From NCBI RefSeq assembly GCF_002959895.1, contig NZ_PPDD01000010.1:62001-126000 (forward strand): a stretch of 64,000 nt of DNA. The letters are read 5' to 3'. The translations under genes were made by a program, and so were the position numbers. This document shows, piece by piece, positions 35,053 through 43,140 of the stretch (position 1 is the stretch's first letter; each line of letters begins with the position of its first letter). A model generated the notes under the pieces. The model was given only the letters and a program-made list of their open reading frames with translations. It was not told where the DNA came from and made no database searches. This DNA comes from Veillonella infantium (GTDB taxonomy: Bacteria > Bacillota > Negativicutes > Veillonellales > Veillonellaceae).

Positions 35053-37203
35053 ATGTTGCAGGTCATTAAACGGGATGGTACAAAGGTACCTTTCGACAAG
35101 AACAAAATTGCTTTAGCTATAGAAAAAGCTGAGCATAGTAGTACAGGGTTGTACGAAGAGGGGTTGGCACAGCGTATTGCTGATGAAATTGAAGAATATG
35201 CTACAAAGCTCCAAAAGGACATGACAATTTATGCTATTGAAGATCAAGTGTATTATAAGTTGATTGAGTATCATAATCCTGCAACGGCACGTGCCTATGA
35301 AGGTTACAAAGCTGTTCAAGCTTTTAAACGTCGTCAAAATACTACAGATGATGATGTAATTGGTTTATTAGACCGTAGTAATGTTAGCGTTCTTGACGAA
35401 AACTCTAATAAGGATGCTGCGATTGTATCTACACAACGCGATTTAATTGCCGGTGAAGTATCTAAGGATATTGCGCGTCGTAAATTAATTCCTACAGATA
35501 TTTTAGAGGCCCATGATAGTGGTGCCATTCACTTCCATGATATGGATTACATTATCCAGCCTATGTTTAACTGTTGCTTAATCAATTTGGAAGATATGCT
35601 TACAAATGGTACAGTTATCAATGGTAAGAAGATTGATACACCTAAGTCTTTCCAGGTTGCATGTACAGTGACAACACAAATTATTGCTCAAGTTGCATCT
35701 GGGCAATATGGCGGTCAAAGTATTAATGGCATTGATCGCATTTTAGCACCATTTGTACGTAAGTCTTACGAAAAGATTCTTAACAATGTTATTGAAGAAC
35801 AAGTTGAGATTTACGGTATGGAGCCAAATATGGAAAAGGCTCGTGAAATCGCATGGAAACGTACGCGTAAAGAGGTTAAGGATGGTATTCAAACTATCCA
35901 GTATCAAATCAATACATTGATGACTACAAATGGTCAGTCTCCATTTGTTACGTTGTTCATGTATTTTAAACCTGATTATGAATATGCTAAGGAAGCTGCT
36001 CTTATTACAGAAGAGATTTTGCGTCAACGTATTAAAGGTGTAAAAAACGAAGCTGATGTATATATTACACCGGCATTCCCTAAATTGATTTATGTTCTTG
36101 ATGAACATAATGTAACGCCTGATAGTCCGTATTATTACTTGACTGAGCTCGCTGCACAATGCACTGCTAAACGCATGTACCCAGATTACATCTCCGCTAA
36201 GAAGATGAAGGAAAACTATGAAGGGAATGTATTTAGCCCAATGGGATGCCGCTCTTTCTTATCTCCTTGGAAGGATGAAAACGGAAACTACAAATTTGAT
36301 GGACGCTTTAATATGGGCGTGGTGAGCTTGAATTTACCACAAATCGGTATTTTGGCTCGCGGTAGTGAAGAAAAATATTTTGAAATTTTAGACAAACGTC
36401 TTGAATTAGCAGAAAAAGCATTGTTATTACGCTATAATCTTTTAAAAGATGTAGTGAGCGATGTGTCTCCAATTCACTGGCAACATGGTGCCATTGCACG
36501 CCTTAAAAAAGGTGAAAAAATTGGTCGATTCCTCACAGGTGGCTATGCAACAATCTCTCTTGGTTACATTGGTATCTACGAAGCTACTCGCTTGATTACA
36601 GGTGAGTCTAATACAGGCGAAAAAGGCCGTGTATTTGCAATGAAGATTATGGATCGTTTAAATGCAGCTATTGATTTATGGCATGATAAACATAATCTTG
36701 GCTTTGGCTTATATGGTACTCCTGCTGAAAGCTTAACAAATCGATTCTCTTCATTAGATCGTGCTCGCTTTGGTGTAATTGAAGATATTACTGATAAAGG
36801 CTATTACACTAATAGTTATCACGTAAATGTTCGCGAAGAGATTAATGTATTTGATAAATTTGCCTTTGAATCTGAGTTCCAAAAGAAATCTACAGGCGGC
36901 TGTATCTCCTATGCGGAAATTCCGAATATGACTAATAATATTCCAGCCGTTTTAACTATGATTCAATATATTTATGACCATATTTCTTATGCTGAATTTA
37001 ATACCAAGTCTGACTACTGTCACGAATGTGGTTTTGATGGTGAAATTAAGGTCAATGAAAATAATGAGTGGGAATGTCCTCGTTGCCATAACACAAACCG
37101 TGATAAATTAACTGTTATTCGTCGTACTTGTGGTTATTTGGGTGAGAACTTCTGGAATGAAGGTCGTACGAAAGAAATCAAAGATCGTGTAATGCATATC
37201 TAA
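35053..37203 (+). CDS. nrdD: Anaerobic (class III) ribonucleoside-triphosphate reductase
   Basis: A 716-residue glycyl-radical enzyme making dNTPs from NTPs under anaerobic conditions. Residues 1-95 form an ATP-cone (VIKRDGTKVPFDKNKIALAIEKA), the allosteric dATP/ATP site. The catalytic barrel carries 'FNCCLINLEDML' and 'VFSPMGCRSFLSPW'. The C-terminal zinc site is CHECG...CPRC, and the radical glycine is Gly694 in RRTCGYLGENF. All key parts are intact. It is activated by NrdG, encoded next. A GGGGAGG binding site precedes the ATG. Expression is probably controlled by NrdR at the promoter and perhaps by the leader terminator. Confidence 0.96.
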   Translation: MLQVIKRDGTKVPFDKNKIALAIEKAEHSSTGLYEEGLAQRIADEIEEYATKLQKDMTIYAIEDQVYYKLIEYHNPATARAYEGYKAVQAFKRRQNTTDDDVIGLLDRSNVSVLDENSNKDAAIVSTQRDLIAGEVSKDIARRKLIPTDILEAHDSGAIHFHDMDYIIQPMFNCCLINLEDMLTNGTVINGKKIDTPKSFQVACTVTTQIIAQVASGQYGGQSINGIDRILAPFVRKSYEKILNNVIEEQVEIYGMEPNMEKAREIAWKRTRKEVKDGIQTIQYQINTLMTTNGQSPFVTLFMYFKPDYEYAKEAALITEEILRQRIKGVKNEADVYITPAFPKLIYVLDEHNVTPDSPYYYLTELAAQCTAKRMYPDYISAKKMKENYEGNVFSPMGCRSFLSPWKDENGNYKFDGRFNMGVVSLNLPQIGILARGSEEKYFEILDKRLELAEKALLLRYNLLKDVVSDVSPIHWQHGAIARLKKGEKIGRFLTGGYATISLGYIGIYEATRLITGESNTGEKGRVFAMKIMDRLNAAIDLWHDKHNLGFGLYGTPAESLTNRFSSLDRARFGVIEDITDKGYYTNSYHVNVREEINVFDKFAFESEFQKKSTGGCISYAEIPNMTNNIPAVLTMIQYIYDHISYAEFNTKSDYCHECGFDGEIKVNENNEWECPRCHNTNRDKLTVIRRTCGYLGENFWNEGRTKEIKDRVMHI

Positions 37204-37245
37204 TAATAGATAGCATCACTGTTTATTATTATAATTCTATACATG

Positions 37246-37276
37246 GTAAAAGCTGTGCCCAGGGCACAGCTTTTAC
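37246..37276 (+). terminator. Hairpin between nrdD and nrdG
   Basis: GTAAAAGCTGTGCCC (37246-37260) and its exact complement (37262-37276) form a near-perfect palindrome with only four T at the 3' side. It probably terminates or partly terminates nrdD transcripts, on either strand. Confidence 0.65.
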
Positions 37277-37291
37277 TATACATGTGAAAAA

Positions 37292-37320
37292 TTGAAATAT
37301 ATCTATATAGTGTTGATCAT
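37292..37320 (+). promoter_or_regulatory. nrdG: Candidate nrdG promoter with an NrdR-like box
   Basis: TTGAAA (37292-37297), a 17-base spacer and GATCAT (37315-37320). The spacer holds TATATAGTGT (37304-37313), identical to the last ten positions of the NrdR consensus as I remember it; the left half of the box is poor. The layout copies that at nrdD, but no clear second box is seen. Confidence 0.45.
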
Positions 37321-37347
37321 TTGATATGCACTACTATGGAGGTAATT

Positions 37348-37845
37348 ATGAGATATGGGCAAATAAGACAATATGATATTGCCAATGGAGAAGGAATTCG
37401 TACATCTATCTTTGTGACTGGATGTACGCATTGTTGTTATAACTGCTTTAACGAAGAATACCAAGATTTTAATGCCGGTAAAGAATGGACTCAAGCTGAA
37501 ACTGATTTAGTTGTTTCCTATGTGAAAAATCCTACATGCTCAGGTTTAACTTTATTGGGTGGAGAGCCTTTCCAAAATGTACAAGGTTTATTACCTGTAG
37601 TAAGAGCTGTACGAGGGGCTGCACCGGAAAAGAAAATTTGGGCCTATTCAGGATATGAAATAGATAATATTTTAGGGGATGAGTTGAGAAGTGCTTTATT
37701 ACACGAAATTGATATCCTTGTAGATGGACGATTTGTAGATGAACTTAAAGATCCAGCATTACGATTTAGAGGTTCATCTAATCAACGTATTATAGATGTT
37801 AAGAAAACATTAGAAACTGGTGAAGTTGTGTTAGCAATGGAGTAA
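37348..37845 (+). CDS. nrdG: Anaerobic ribonucleotide reductase activating protein (radical SAM)
   Basis: A protein of 165 residues with the radical-SAM CX3CX2C motif CTHCCYNC (about residues 26-33), 'NGEGIRTSIFVTGC' ahead of it and LTLLGGEPF (SAM binding). It uses a 4Fe-4S cluster and SAM to form the glycyl radical in NrdD. I used the ATG at 37348, with GGAGG five bases upstream; the frame stays open to a TTG at 37321 that would add nine unconserved residues. It ends two bases before the ClC gene. Confidence 0.95.
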   Translation: MRYGQIRQYDIANGEGIRTSIFVTGCTHCCYNCFNEEYQDFNAGKEWTQAETDLVVSYVKNPTCSGLTLLGGEPFQNVQGLLPVVRAVRGAAPEKKIWAYSGYEIDNILGDELRSALLHEIDILVDGRFVDELKDPALRFRGSSNQRIIDVKKTLETGEVVLAME

Positions 37846-37847
37846 GT

Positions 37848-39086
37848 ATGGCATTTGATAAACGTTTAATAGGTCTCATAATTGTTGTTGGATTTATAGC
37901 GGGATTAGTAGGGGCTTCTTATACACATTTAATGCATAGTATTCAGCATTTTGTATATAATTATTCTTCTGCAGATCATATGAGCTTTGGTGCTGCTGTA
38001 GCGCGAGTATCTCCAGTAGAACGATTGATACCACTTATTATTTGTGGTCTCATAGGTGGTGTGGGCTGGTTTCTTATTCACCGATATGGTAAAGGTGTTG
38101 TAGATATTAAAACTGCGGTTTCCGGTAAGATGGATATGAATCCCATCACTACTGTTTTTCATGCAACCTTACAAATTATTACGGTAGCTATAGGTTCACC
38201 TTTAGGGCGAGAAGTAGCCCCTCGTGAAGCAAGTGCGGGGATTACAACTTTTTTAGTTAAGCACTTTGACATAAAACAAGAAGATCGCCAATTATTGATT
38301 GCTTGTGCTGCAGGCGCGGGCTTAGCAGCAGTTTATAATTCACCATTATCGGCGGCAATCTTTACGTTAGAAACCTTGCTCCTTACTTGGAATATACGCG
38401 CCATGAGTGCTGCACTTATATGCTGTGGATTAGCAACTTTTGTAACTCGACAAGCTGGTGTAGGGGATGTCATTCAATATACAATGGCTCAACCTAGCTT
38501 GGGCAGTCATTATGTAGAATTCTCTATCGCCTTGGGCGCTATTGTTGCTTTAGGTGTAGTTTTATTTAATATTACTCAAGGTAAGTTACCTTCTATTCAT
38601 CGTAGCAGTCCTATTATGATCCCAATATCTATCGTTGCGTTTACAATTATTGGTGCGTTAGCTATGTATTTCCCTGAAATTCTAGGGAATGGTAAGGCAG
38701 GGAACGAATTAACATTTGCTAATGATATTACCTGGACCTATGCATTAGGATTATTTGGTTCTAAGTGGGTAGCGGTATTACTCGCATTAGCAGCTGGAGC
38801 TTATGGTGGGCGTATTACTCCATCTATGATGTTGGGAAGTACGTTAGCTATAGTATTTGGTACTTTTTGGTCTATTGCAGTAGCTCCTATATCATTAGGG
38901 ATGGCTGCCTTTATCGGTGCTGTAGCATTTTTAGGACTAGCACAGAAAATGCCTATGACATCTTGCGTATTTATGCTTGAGTTGACTAGATTTTCCGTAG
39001 AGATGTTCTTCCCTATAGCGTTGACCATGGGTACAGCACTTCTGGTGGAACAAATTGTTCAGGCCAAATTAAAAACGAGTAAATAG
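37848..39086 (+). CDS. ClC-family chloride channel/transporter
   Basis: A 412-residue polytopic ClC protein with about ten or more helices. The gating-glutamate region reads GSPLGREVAPREASAG (about residues 117-132), a variant of the usual GREGP motif; the gate Glu is present. 'AGAGLAAVYNSPLSAAIFTLE' and the later GGRITPSMMLGS (the ClC GGxxxP region) support the call. No CBS domains follow. It may exchange chloride or another anion for protons, or act as a channel; selectivity cannot be settled. It begins two bases after nrdG, so it may be cotranscribed. Confidence 0.88.
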   Translation: MAFDKRLIGLIIVVGFIAGLVGASYTHLMHSIQHFVYNYSSADHMSFGAAVARVSPVERLIPLIICGLIGGVGWFLIHRYGKGVVDIKTAVSGKMDMNPITTVFHATLQIITVAIGSPLGREVAPREASAGITTFLVKHFDIKQEDRQLLIACAAGAGLAAVYNSPLSAAIFTLETLLLTWNIRAMSAALICCGLATFVTRQAGVGDVIQYTMAQPSLGSHYVEFSIALGAIVALGVVLFNITQGKLPSIHRSSPIMIPISIVAFTIIGALAMYFPEILGNGKAGNELTFANDITWTYALGLFGSKWVAVLLALAAGAYGGRITPSMMLGSTLAIVFGTFWSIAVAPISLGMAAFIGAVAFLGLAQKMPMTSCVFMLELTRFSVEMFFPIALTMGTALLVEQIVQAKLKTSK

Positions 39087-39190
39087 TTTTCGAACTAGAG
39101 TGTTTATCAATGTATCGTTTTAGATATTCTACTAACTTATAAGGCTATATTTAGTTATATTGAAAGCTAAGTCTAGTTCGCAATAAAAAT

Positions 39191-39225
39191 AAAAGCGGAT
39201 AGTTGTTTATCAACTATCCGCTTTT
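39191..39225. terminator. Bidirectional terminator between convergent genes
   Basis: AAAAGCGGATAGTTG (39191-39205) and its exact complement (39211-39225) flank a five-base loop. The A tract on the left and T tract on the right let it work for the ClC gene (+) and the carbonic anhydrase gene (-). Confidence 0.9.
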
Positions 39226-39253
39226 GCTATTTGTGTAACTTTTTTATATGCAT

Positions 39254-39802
39254 TTATACGATTTTAGCGTTTTTATCGTATTCTTCGCCACCTGCATCAG
39301 GAAGCATACCGTACTCAATTGTCCACAAGTGTTTATATTTTAAAGCTTGATTGTGAATGCGTTCGATTTGTGTTTCGTCTGTGCGAACAACACGGGCTGG
39401 AATACCAACTACTAAGGAGTTTGGAGGGATTACAGTATTTTCTTTTACTACTGCACCAGCCGCGATAATGGAGCCAGATCCAACATGACAACCGCTCAAC
39501 ACAATAGCTCCCATACCAACTAAAACATTATCTTCGATTGTGCTTGCATGAACAATTGCACCGTGGCCGATTGTTACATAATCGCCTAAGATACATGCTT
39601 TATCGTCGTCTACATGCAAAACAGAGTTATCTTGTACATTAGAATAACGACCTACTACAATTTTGTTTACGTCGCCACGAAGTGCACAGTTTTGCCAAAT
39701 AGATGCATATTCTTTAAGCTCTACATCACCAGCAAGTTCAGCACCGGGCATGACGCAACTTTTAGGATCTAATTTTGGATATTTTCCATGAAATGGTAAC
39801 AT
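39254..39802 (-). CDS. Gamma-class carbonic anhydrase-like hexapeptide protein
   Basis: A left-handed beta-helix protein of about 182 residues with hexapeptide repeats. Likely zinc ligands are in 'NSVLHVDDD' and 'TIGHGAIVHAS' (three histidines); 'GMGAIVLSGCHVGSGSIIAAGAVV' continues the helix. Family members hydrate CO2 or act as acyltransferase-like proteins (PaaY/YrdA), so the activity is not certain. I prefer the ATG at 39802, which has AGGAG six bases upstream on the minus strand; an ATG at 39820 overlaps the stop of the preceding gene. Confidence 0.85.
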   Translation of the reverse strand: MLPFHGKYPKLDPKSCVMPGAELAGDVELKEYASIWQNCALRGDVNKIVVGRYSNVQDNSVLHVDDDKACILGDYVTIGHGAIVHASTIEDNVLVGMGAIVLSGCHVGSGSIIAAGAVVKENTVIPPNSLVVGIPARVVRTDETQIERIHNQALKYKHLWTIEYGMLPDAGGEEYDKNAKIV

Positions 39803-39819
39803 ATAGTACTCCTGATTCA

Positions 39820-40773
39820 TTAAACAATTTCAAGAAGGCGTTGAGCCTTACGAATAGACATAATTGCTTCGTTCATTACAGTTTGAACAATTGTATGAGC
39901 TGGTTCGATAGCGACAAGACGATTCAAGGCTTGTCCAACTTGTACCGCACCATTTACAACATCGCCATCAATTGCGGCGCGTTTATTAGTGCCTTGAGAC
40001 ATTTTTGTACGCTCTTCAGGTGTAGTAACACCATCAGTTTCTGCTGCTAAATAGCGAGTAGTAAATTCATTTTTTAAGCTGCGAACACCGCCGTGGCCAG
40101 AGAGAAGACCAGTTACAACAGAATCAGTATCGCTTGCTTTGATAATTGCTTCTTTCATATTTTGATGTGCTTGACATTCTTCCGCTAGCAAGAAGCGAGA
40201 GCCCATTTGTACCCCTTCGGCACCCATTAATAATGCAGCTGCAAGACCGCGACCATCTACAATAGAACCAGCTACTACTACAGGAATAGAGATTTCTGGC
40301 AAAATATTCTCCATTAAGGACATTGTTGTTTGGCTACCAATATGACCACCAGCTTCCATACCTTCTACAATCATCGCATCAGCACCTGCTTCTTCGATAC
40401 GTTTAGCCAATTTAAGGGAAGGTACTACAGGGATAACCTTAATACCAGCCTCTTGGAGCGGTTTGATATATGGTACAGGATTACCAGCACCGAGTGTTAC
40501 AAATGCAGGTTTTTCTTCGATAATAACATTTACTAACTCATCTTTATTAGGTGCCATTAACATAAGGTTAACACCGAAAGGTTTATCTGTTAATTCTTTA
40601 CATGCACGAATTTCATTACGAGTCCATTCAGCATCGCGGCCACCAAGGGCGATAACACCTGTTGCACCTGCATTAGCAACGGCAGCAACTAATTTGTGTT
40701 CAGATACCCAAGCCATAGCACCTTGGATAATAGGGTATTCAATTTGTAAAAGTTCCGTTAAAGCTGTTCTCAT
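39820..40773 (-). CDS. FabK/nitronate monooxygenase-family flavoprotein (first of three)
   Basis: A TIM-barrel FMN protein of 317 residues. It has 'IEYPIIQGAMAWVSEHKLVAAVANAG', 'VEGMEAGGHIGS' (catalytic His region), 'VVVAGSIVDGRGLAAALLMGAEGVQMGSRFLLAEEC'. It is close to FabK but lies outside the fatty-acid operon, so it may be a nitronate monooxygenase or a second enoyl reductase. The start is the ATG at 40773, where GGAGG is well placed on the minus strand; the longer frame to 40818 lacks a binding site. The gene abuts the carbonic anhydrase gene and probably shares its transcript. Confidence 0.85.
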   Translation of the reverse strand: MRTALTELLQIEYPIIQGAMAWVSEHKLVAAVANAGATGVIALGGRDAEWTRNEIRACKELTDKPFGVNLMLMAPNKDELVNVIIEEKPAFVTLGAGNPVPYIKPLQEAGIKVIPVVPSLKLAKRIEEAGADAMIVEGMEAGGHIGSQTTMSLMENILPEISIPVVVAGSIVDGRGLAAALLMGAEGVQMGSRFLLAEECQAHQNMKEAIIKASDTDSVVTGLLSGHGGVRSLKNEFTTRYLAAETDGVTTPEERTKMSQGTNKRAAIDGDVVNGAVQVGQALNRLVAIEPAHTIVQTVMNEAIMSIRKAQRLLEIV

Positions 40774-41201
40774 AAATCCTCCTATGATAACAAAATAAAT
40801 GATGATTTCTCTAATCAATAGTTCATAGTAAGATAGTAAAATTCTTATTATACGTATATCGCATAGAGAAGTAAGTGTTCATAAGTACATACTTATATAA
40901 TAAGTTATTAGTTTATTTGTTTTGAAATATAATGTAACTATATTCTCTTATATATAATAGTATAATATATAAATTATGTACACCTTAGGTAGTTGATTTA
41001 TTTAATACTCTAACAATAATTGGTATAATAATAACTGTTTTTAGTATTGAAACAGCGTAGTGATGAAGTAGTGTGTTACTTTATATTTAAGTCTAAATTC
41101 ATCTAATTGATAATGCATTTCAAATTTTCATATAGCACAAATCCGCATATTATATATGCTTTATAAATATTATAAAAAATGAGAAATTAAGAAAATGAGT
41201 A

Positions 41202-41230
41202 TTGAAAAGTTTCGATATCTTTGATATACT
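41202..41230 (+). promoter_or_regulatory. Rubredoxin promoter
   Basis: TTGAAA (41202-41207), a 17-base spacer and TATACT (41225-41230). The transcript would start near 41237, about 70 bases before the rubredoxin ATG and exactly at an inverted repeat. Confidence 0.7.
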
Positions 41231-41236
41231 ACATTA

Positions 41237-41251
41237 CAGATAGAGTATCTG
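41237..41251 (+). promoter_or_regulatory. Operator-like inverted repeat at the rubredoxin transcription start
   Basis: CAGATA-GAG-TATCTG is a perfect 6-bp inverted repeat with a three-base centre, starting where transcription is expected to begin. A repressor bound here would block the promoter. The regulator is unknown. Confidence 0.45.
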
Positions 41252-41305
41252 AATTATAAAAGATAAACATTAAACAATAATTTTCAAGTGAAGGAGGAAA
41301 TACTC

Positions 41306-41440
41306 ATGGAAAAATACGTATGCGTAGTATGTGGTTGGGTTTATGACGAAGCTGTTGAAGGCGTAAAATTCGAAGATCAACCAGCTGATTATGTTTGCCC
41401 AATTTGCGGTGTTGGTAAAGACCAATTCGAAAAAATGTAA
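41306..41440 (+). CDS. Rubredoxin, short (44-residue) form
   Basis: A tiny iron protein, 44 residues: YVCVVCGW (first CXXCG pair, Cys6 and Cys9) and [14 protein letters not shown] (second pair, Cys31 and Cys34), the four ligands of one iron. About eight residues of the usual loop between the pairs are absent, as in the short Desulfovibrio rubredoxin type. It carries electrons, often for oxygen or peroxide detoxification in anaerobes. GAAGGAGG precedes the ATG, and a terminator follows 10 bases later, so it is a single-gene unit. Strong binding site and codon bias suggest high expression. Confidence 0.95.
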   Translation: MEKYVCVVCGWVYDEAVEGVKFEDQPADYVCPICGVGKDQFEKM

Positions 41441-41450
41441 TTGACTTACC

Positions 41451-41488
41451 AAAAAGACTATCTTGAGTCCGCTTAAGATAGTCTTTTT
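41451..41488 (+). terminator. Intrinsic terminator after rubredoxin
   Basis: AAAAAGACTATCTTGAG (41451-41467) pairs with CTTAAGATAGTCTTTTT (41472-41488), a 17-bp stem with one G-U pair and a four-base loop, ending in T residues. Confidence 0.92.
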
Positions 41489-41491
41489 TAT

Positions 41492-41520
41492 TTGACAAAG
41501 CACTATGTCATGTTTATAAT
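41492..41520 (+). promoter_or_regulatory. Consensus promoter of the DUF177-rpmF unit
   Basis: A perfect TTGACA (41492-41497), a 17-base spacer and a perfect TATAAT (41515-41520). Transcription would start near 41527, which rules out the ATG at 41524 and supports translation from 41542. Confidence 0.88.
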
Positions 41521-41541
41521 ATTATGAGTCGAGGTAAGATT

Positions 41542-42054
41542 ATGAAACTGCAAGTAGAGCAAGCAAAAGAACATATAGGAAAGAAATTTCCTTATAGCTA
41601 TACGATACCAACCTCTGAGCTTGGTGACGTAACTGCTTTTCCTTGGAGCCGTCATGATATAACCATTAATGGTGAGTTTTGGTTTGATGGTCAAAATTAC
41701 ATCGTTCAAGGTTCGATAGAGTCTAAAGGTGATTACGAGTGTTCACGTTGTTTAACTACAACAGAGCATGATCGTAAGGATTCCTTTGAGGAAATCTTTA
41801 GTGATTCTAGAGACGTTGCTGAAGATGTGATTCCTTTCGATGGAGAGGAAATTGACTTAACCGAACTAATTAGGGATACATTAATCATCAATGAGCCCTC
41901 TCAAGTGTTATGTCAGGATGATTGCAAAGGATTGTGCGTTCATTGCGGAGCAAATTTAAATGTTTCACCTTGTTCTTGTGAATCCTTTGTGGTGGATCCT
42001 CGATTTGCAGAGTTACGTGCTTTGCTTGATGAGAAAGATGATAGATTGTCCTAA
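41542..42054 (+). CDS. DUF177/YceD-family protein
   Basis: A protein of 170 residues of the YceD family, linked in many bacteria to the L32 gene and to large-subunit ribosomal RNA. Cysteine pairs are visible: CSRC near residue 64 and a C-terminal cluster [13 protein letters not shown]...CSC that may bind metal. The start is set by the promoter and by the GAGG seven bases before the ATG at 41542. rpmF begins 25 bases after its stop, the conserved arrangement. Its biochemical role in this lineage is not established. Confidence 0.87.
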   Translation: MKLQVEQAKEHIGKKFPYSYTIPTSELGDVTAFPWSRHDITINGEFWFDGQNYIVQGSIESKGDYECSRCLTTTEHDRKDSFEEIFSDSRDVAEDVIPFDGEEIDLTELIRDTLIINEPSQVLCQDDCKGLCVHCGANLNVSPCSCESFVVDPRFAELRALLDEKDDRLS

Positions 42055-42079
42055 TGATTGTACTAAGGAGGTGCAGATA

Positions 42080-42256
42080 ATGGCAGTACCTAAGCGTAGA
42101 TTGTCTAAATGCCGTCGCGATCGCCGTCGTGCTAATTGGAAATTAGAAGCTCCTGGTTATGTAGCATGCCCACAATGCCACGAACCTAAGATGCCTCATC
42201 GTGTTTGCCCTACATGTGGTCACTATAAAGGTGAGCAAGTAGTAGCTAATGCTTAA
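42080..42256 (+). CDS. rpmF: Ribosomal protein L32
   Basis: A 58-residue basic protein: [21 protein letters not shown] at the N-terminus, and a zinc ribbon CPQC...CPTCG (Cys30, Cys33, Cys43, Cys46 by count). It is a component of the 50S subunit. A longer frame to 41960 exists, but AAGGAGG lies seven bases before the ATG at 42080. The C+ (zinc-binding) form is seen. A strong terminator follows. Confidence 0.97.
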   Translation: MAVPKRRLSKCRRDRRRANWKLEAPGYVACPQCHEPKMPHRVCPTCGHYKGEQVVANA

Positions 42257-42267
42257 TATGTGAGCGG

Positions 42268-42304
42268 AAAAAAGACGCCTACTGTAGTAGTAGGCGTCTT
42301 TTTT
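42268..42304 (+). terminator. Intrinsic terminator of rpmF
   Basis: AAAAAAGACGCCTACT (42268-42283), a five-base loop and the exact complement (42289-42304) ending in six T. Confidence 0.94.
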
Positions 42305-42364
42305 GTATGCTTTTGTATACTTTTAGTAATATATATAACTTAATATACTTCATATGCATTAGTC

Positions 42365-42415
42365 AGTGCCGCTATTTTATAGTAATATAAAGCTGTAGAA
42401 TAGTGGCATTTTTTT
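42365..42415 (+). terminator. Second terminator-like hairpin downstream of rpmF
   Basis: AGTGCCGCTATTTTATAG (42365-42382) pairs at all 18 positions with 42393-42410, using four G-U pairs, and is followed by seven T. It sits about 90 bases upstream of the fapR promoter and may back up the first terminator or end an unseen transcript. Confidence 0.75.
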
Positions 42416-42507
42416 ATACTTTTATAAACAAAATGATACTTAAACATAAAATAATATCTATATTTAGTATATATGAGTAAAATCTGTTACTATATATATG
42501 AAAAGCC

Positions 42508-42536
42508 TTGCCAATAGGGGAATTATTGTATATACT
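42508..42536 (+). promoter_or_regulatory. fapR: fapR operon promoter
   Basis: TTGCCA (42508-42513), a 17-base spacer and TATACT (42531-42536). Predicted transcription start is near 42543, about 35 bases before fapR. Confidence 0.75.
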
Positions 42537-42548
42537 TAGGATGTAATA

Positions 42549-42565
42549 TTAATACTAGGTCATAA
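42549..42565 (+). promoter_or_regulatory. fapR: Candidate FapR operator
   Basis: TTAATACTAGGTCATAA; on the other strand it reads TTATGACCTAGTATTAA, which resembles the Bacillus FapR box (TTAGTACC..TACTAA type, recalled from memory; about 12 of 17 positions). It covers the first transcribed bases of the fapR operon, a typical autoregulation site that malonyl-CoA would relieve. Confidence 0.6.
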
Positions 42566-42576
42566 AAGGTGGTCCC

Positions 42577-43137
42577 ATGAGTCGGTTAAAGAAGCAAGAG
42601 CGCCAAAAGCAGTTACAAGAAAAACTGAATATTACGCCATTTCTTACTGATGAAGAATTGGCTACACACTTTAATGTAAGTGTGCCAACGATTCGTCTAG
42701 ATCGTCTAGAGTTGGGCATTCCTGAATTGCGTGAACGCATACGCGTCATGGCTACAGGTCAATCACAAGAAGCGGTAGAACATGTACCGTACGAAGTGGT
42801 TGGTGAACTGATCGATGTTACGGAAGGACAACAAGCATTATCAATGCTACGTACTACTTCTGATATGGAAGATCGATTTGGACATGTAGAGCCACAGTAT
42901 TTATATGCTCAAGCAAATTCCCTCGCAAAGGTAGTCATGGGGACTACTGTTTGTTCTGCGGAGGTTGGAAATATAAAATATAAAAACCCAGTTGGAGCTG
43001 GTACTAATCTGGTGGCAAAAGCAGAAATTGTGCGTCGCCGTGGTAATAAGTTCTTTATTTGGGTCATTATAAGAGATAAAATAAAAGAAGTATTTCGCGC
43101 AAAATTTATTATGGAATCCGTAGAGAATAGGGTGTAG
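42577..43137 (+). CDS. fapR: Fatty-acid biosynthesis transcriptional regulator FapR
   Basis: A 186-residue repressor. The N-terminal DeoR-like helix-turn-helix covers about residues 22-45 (LTDEELATHFNVSVPTIRLDRLELGIPELRERI). The C-terminal hot-dog domain, which binds malonyl-CoA, spans about 75-180. It represses lipid-synthesis genes until malonyl-CoA rises. It is first in the operon, three bases before plsX, the classical FapR-PlsX order. A candidate operator lies at its own transcription start. Confidence 0.94.
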   Translation: MSRLKKQERQKQLQEKLNITPFLTDEELATHFNVSVPTIRLDRLELGIPELRERIRVMATGQSQEAVEHVPYEVVGELIDVTEGQQALSMLRTTSDMEDRFGHVEPQYLYAQANSLAKVVMGTTVCSAEVGNIKYKNPVGAGTNLVAKAEIVRRRGNKFFIWVIIRDKIKEVFRAKFIMESVENRV

Positions 43138-43140
43138 ATT

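Larger units (their letters stand above)
40774..41305. other. Divergent AT-rich intergenic region
   Basis: About 530 bases without an open frame, separating a minus-strand gene from rubredoxin. A minus-strand -10 (TATAAT, 40852-40847) for the FabK-like gene and a perfect inverted repeat, ATAAGTA-CA-TACTTAT (40881-40896), upstream of it are visible. On the plus side there is an extended -10, TGGTATAAT (41021-41029), and the rubredoxin promoter at 41202-41230. The part between about 41040 and 41200 shows no gene or strong hairpin; a small RNA is possible but not supported. Confidence 0.5.
42257..42507. other. Intergenic region between rpmF and the fatty-acid operon
   Basis: With the promoter region that follows it, this gives about 320 gene-free bases. 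It holds the rpmF terminator (42268-42304), a second terminator-like hairpin (42365-42415), and then AT-rich sequence up to the fapR promoter. No open frame or RNA gene is seen. Confidence 0.6.
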
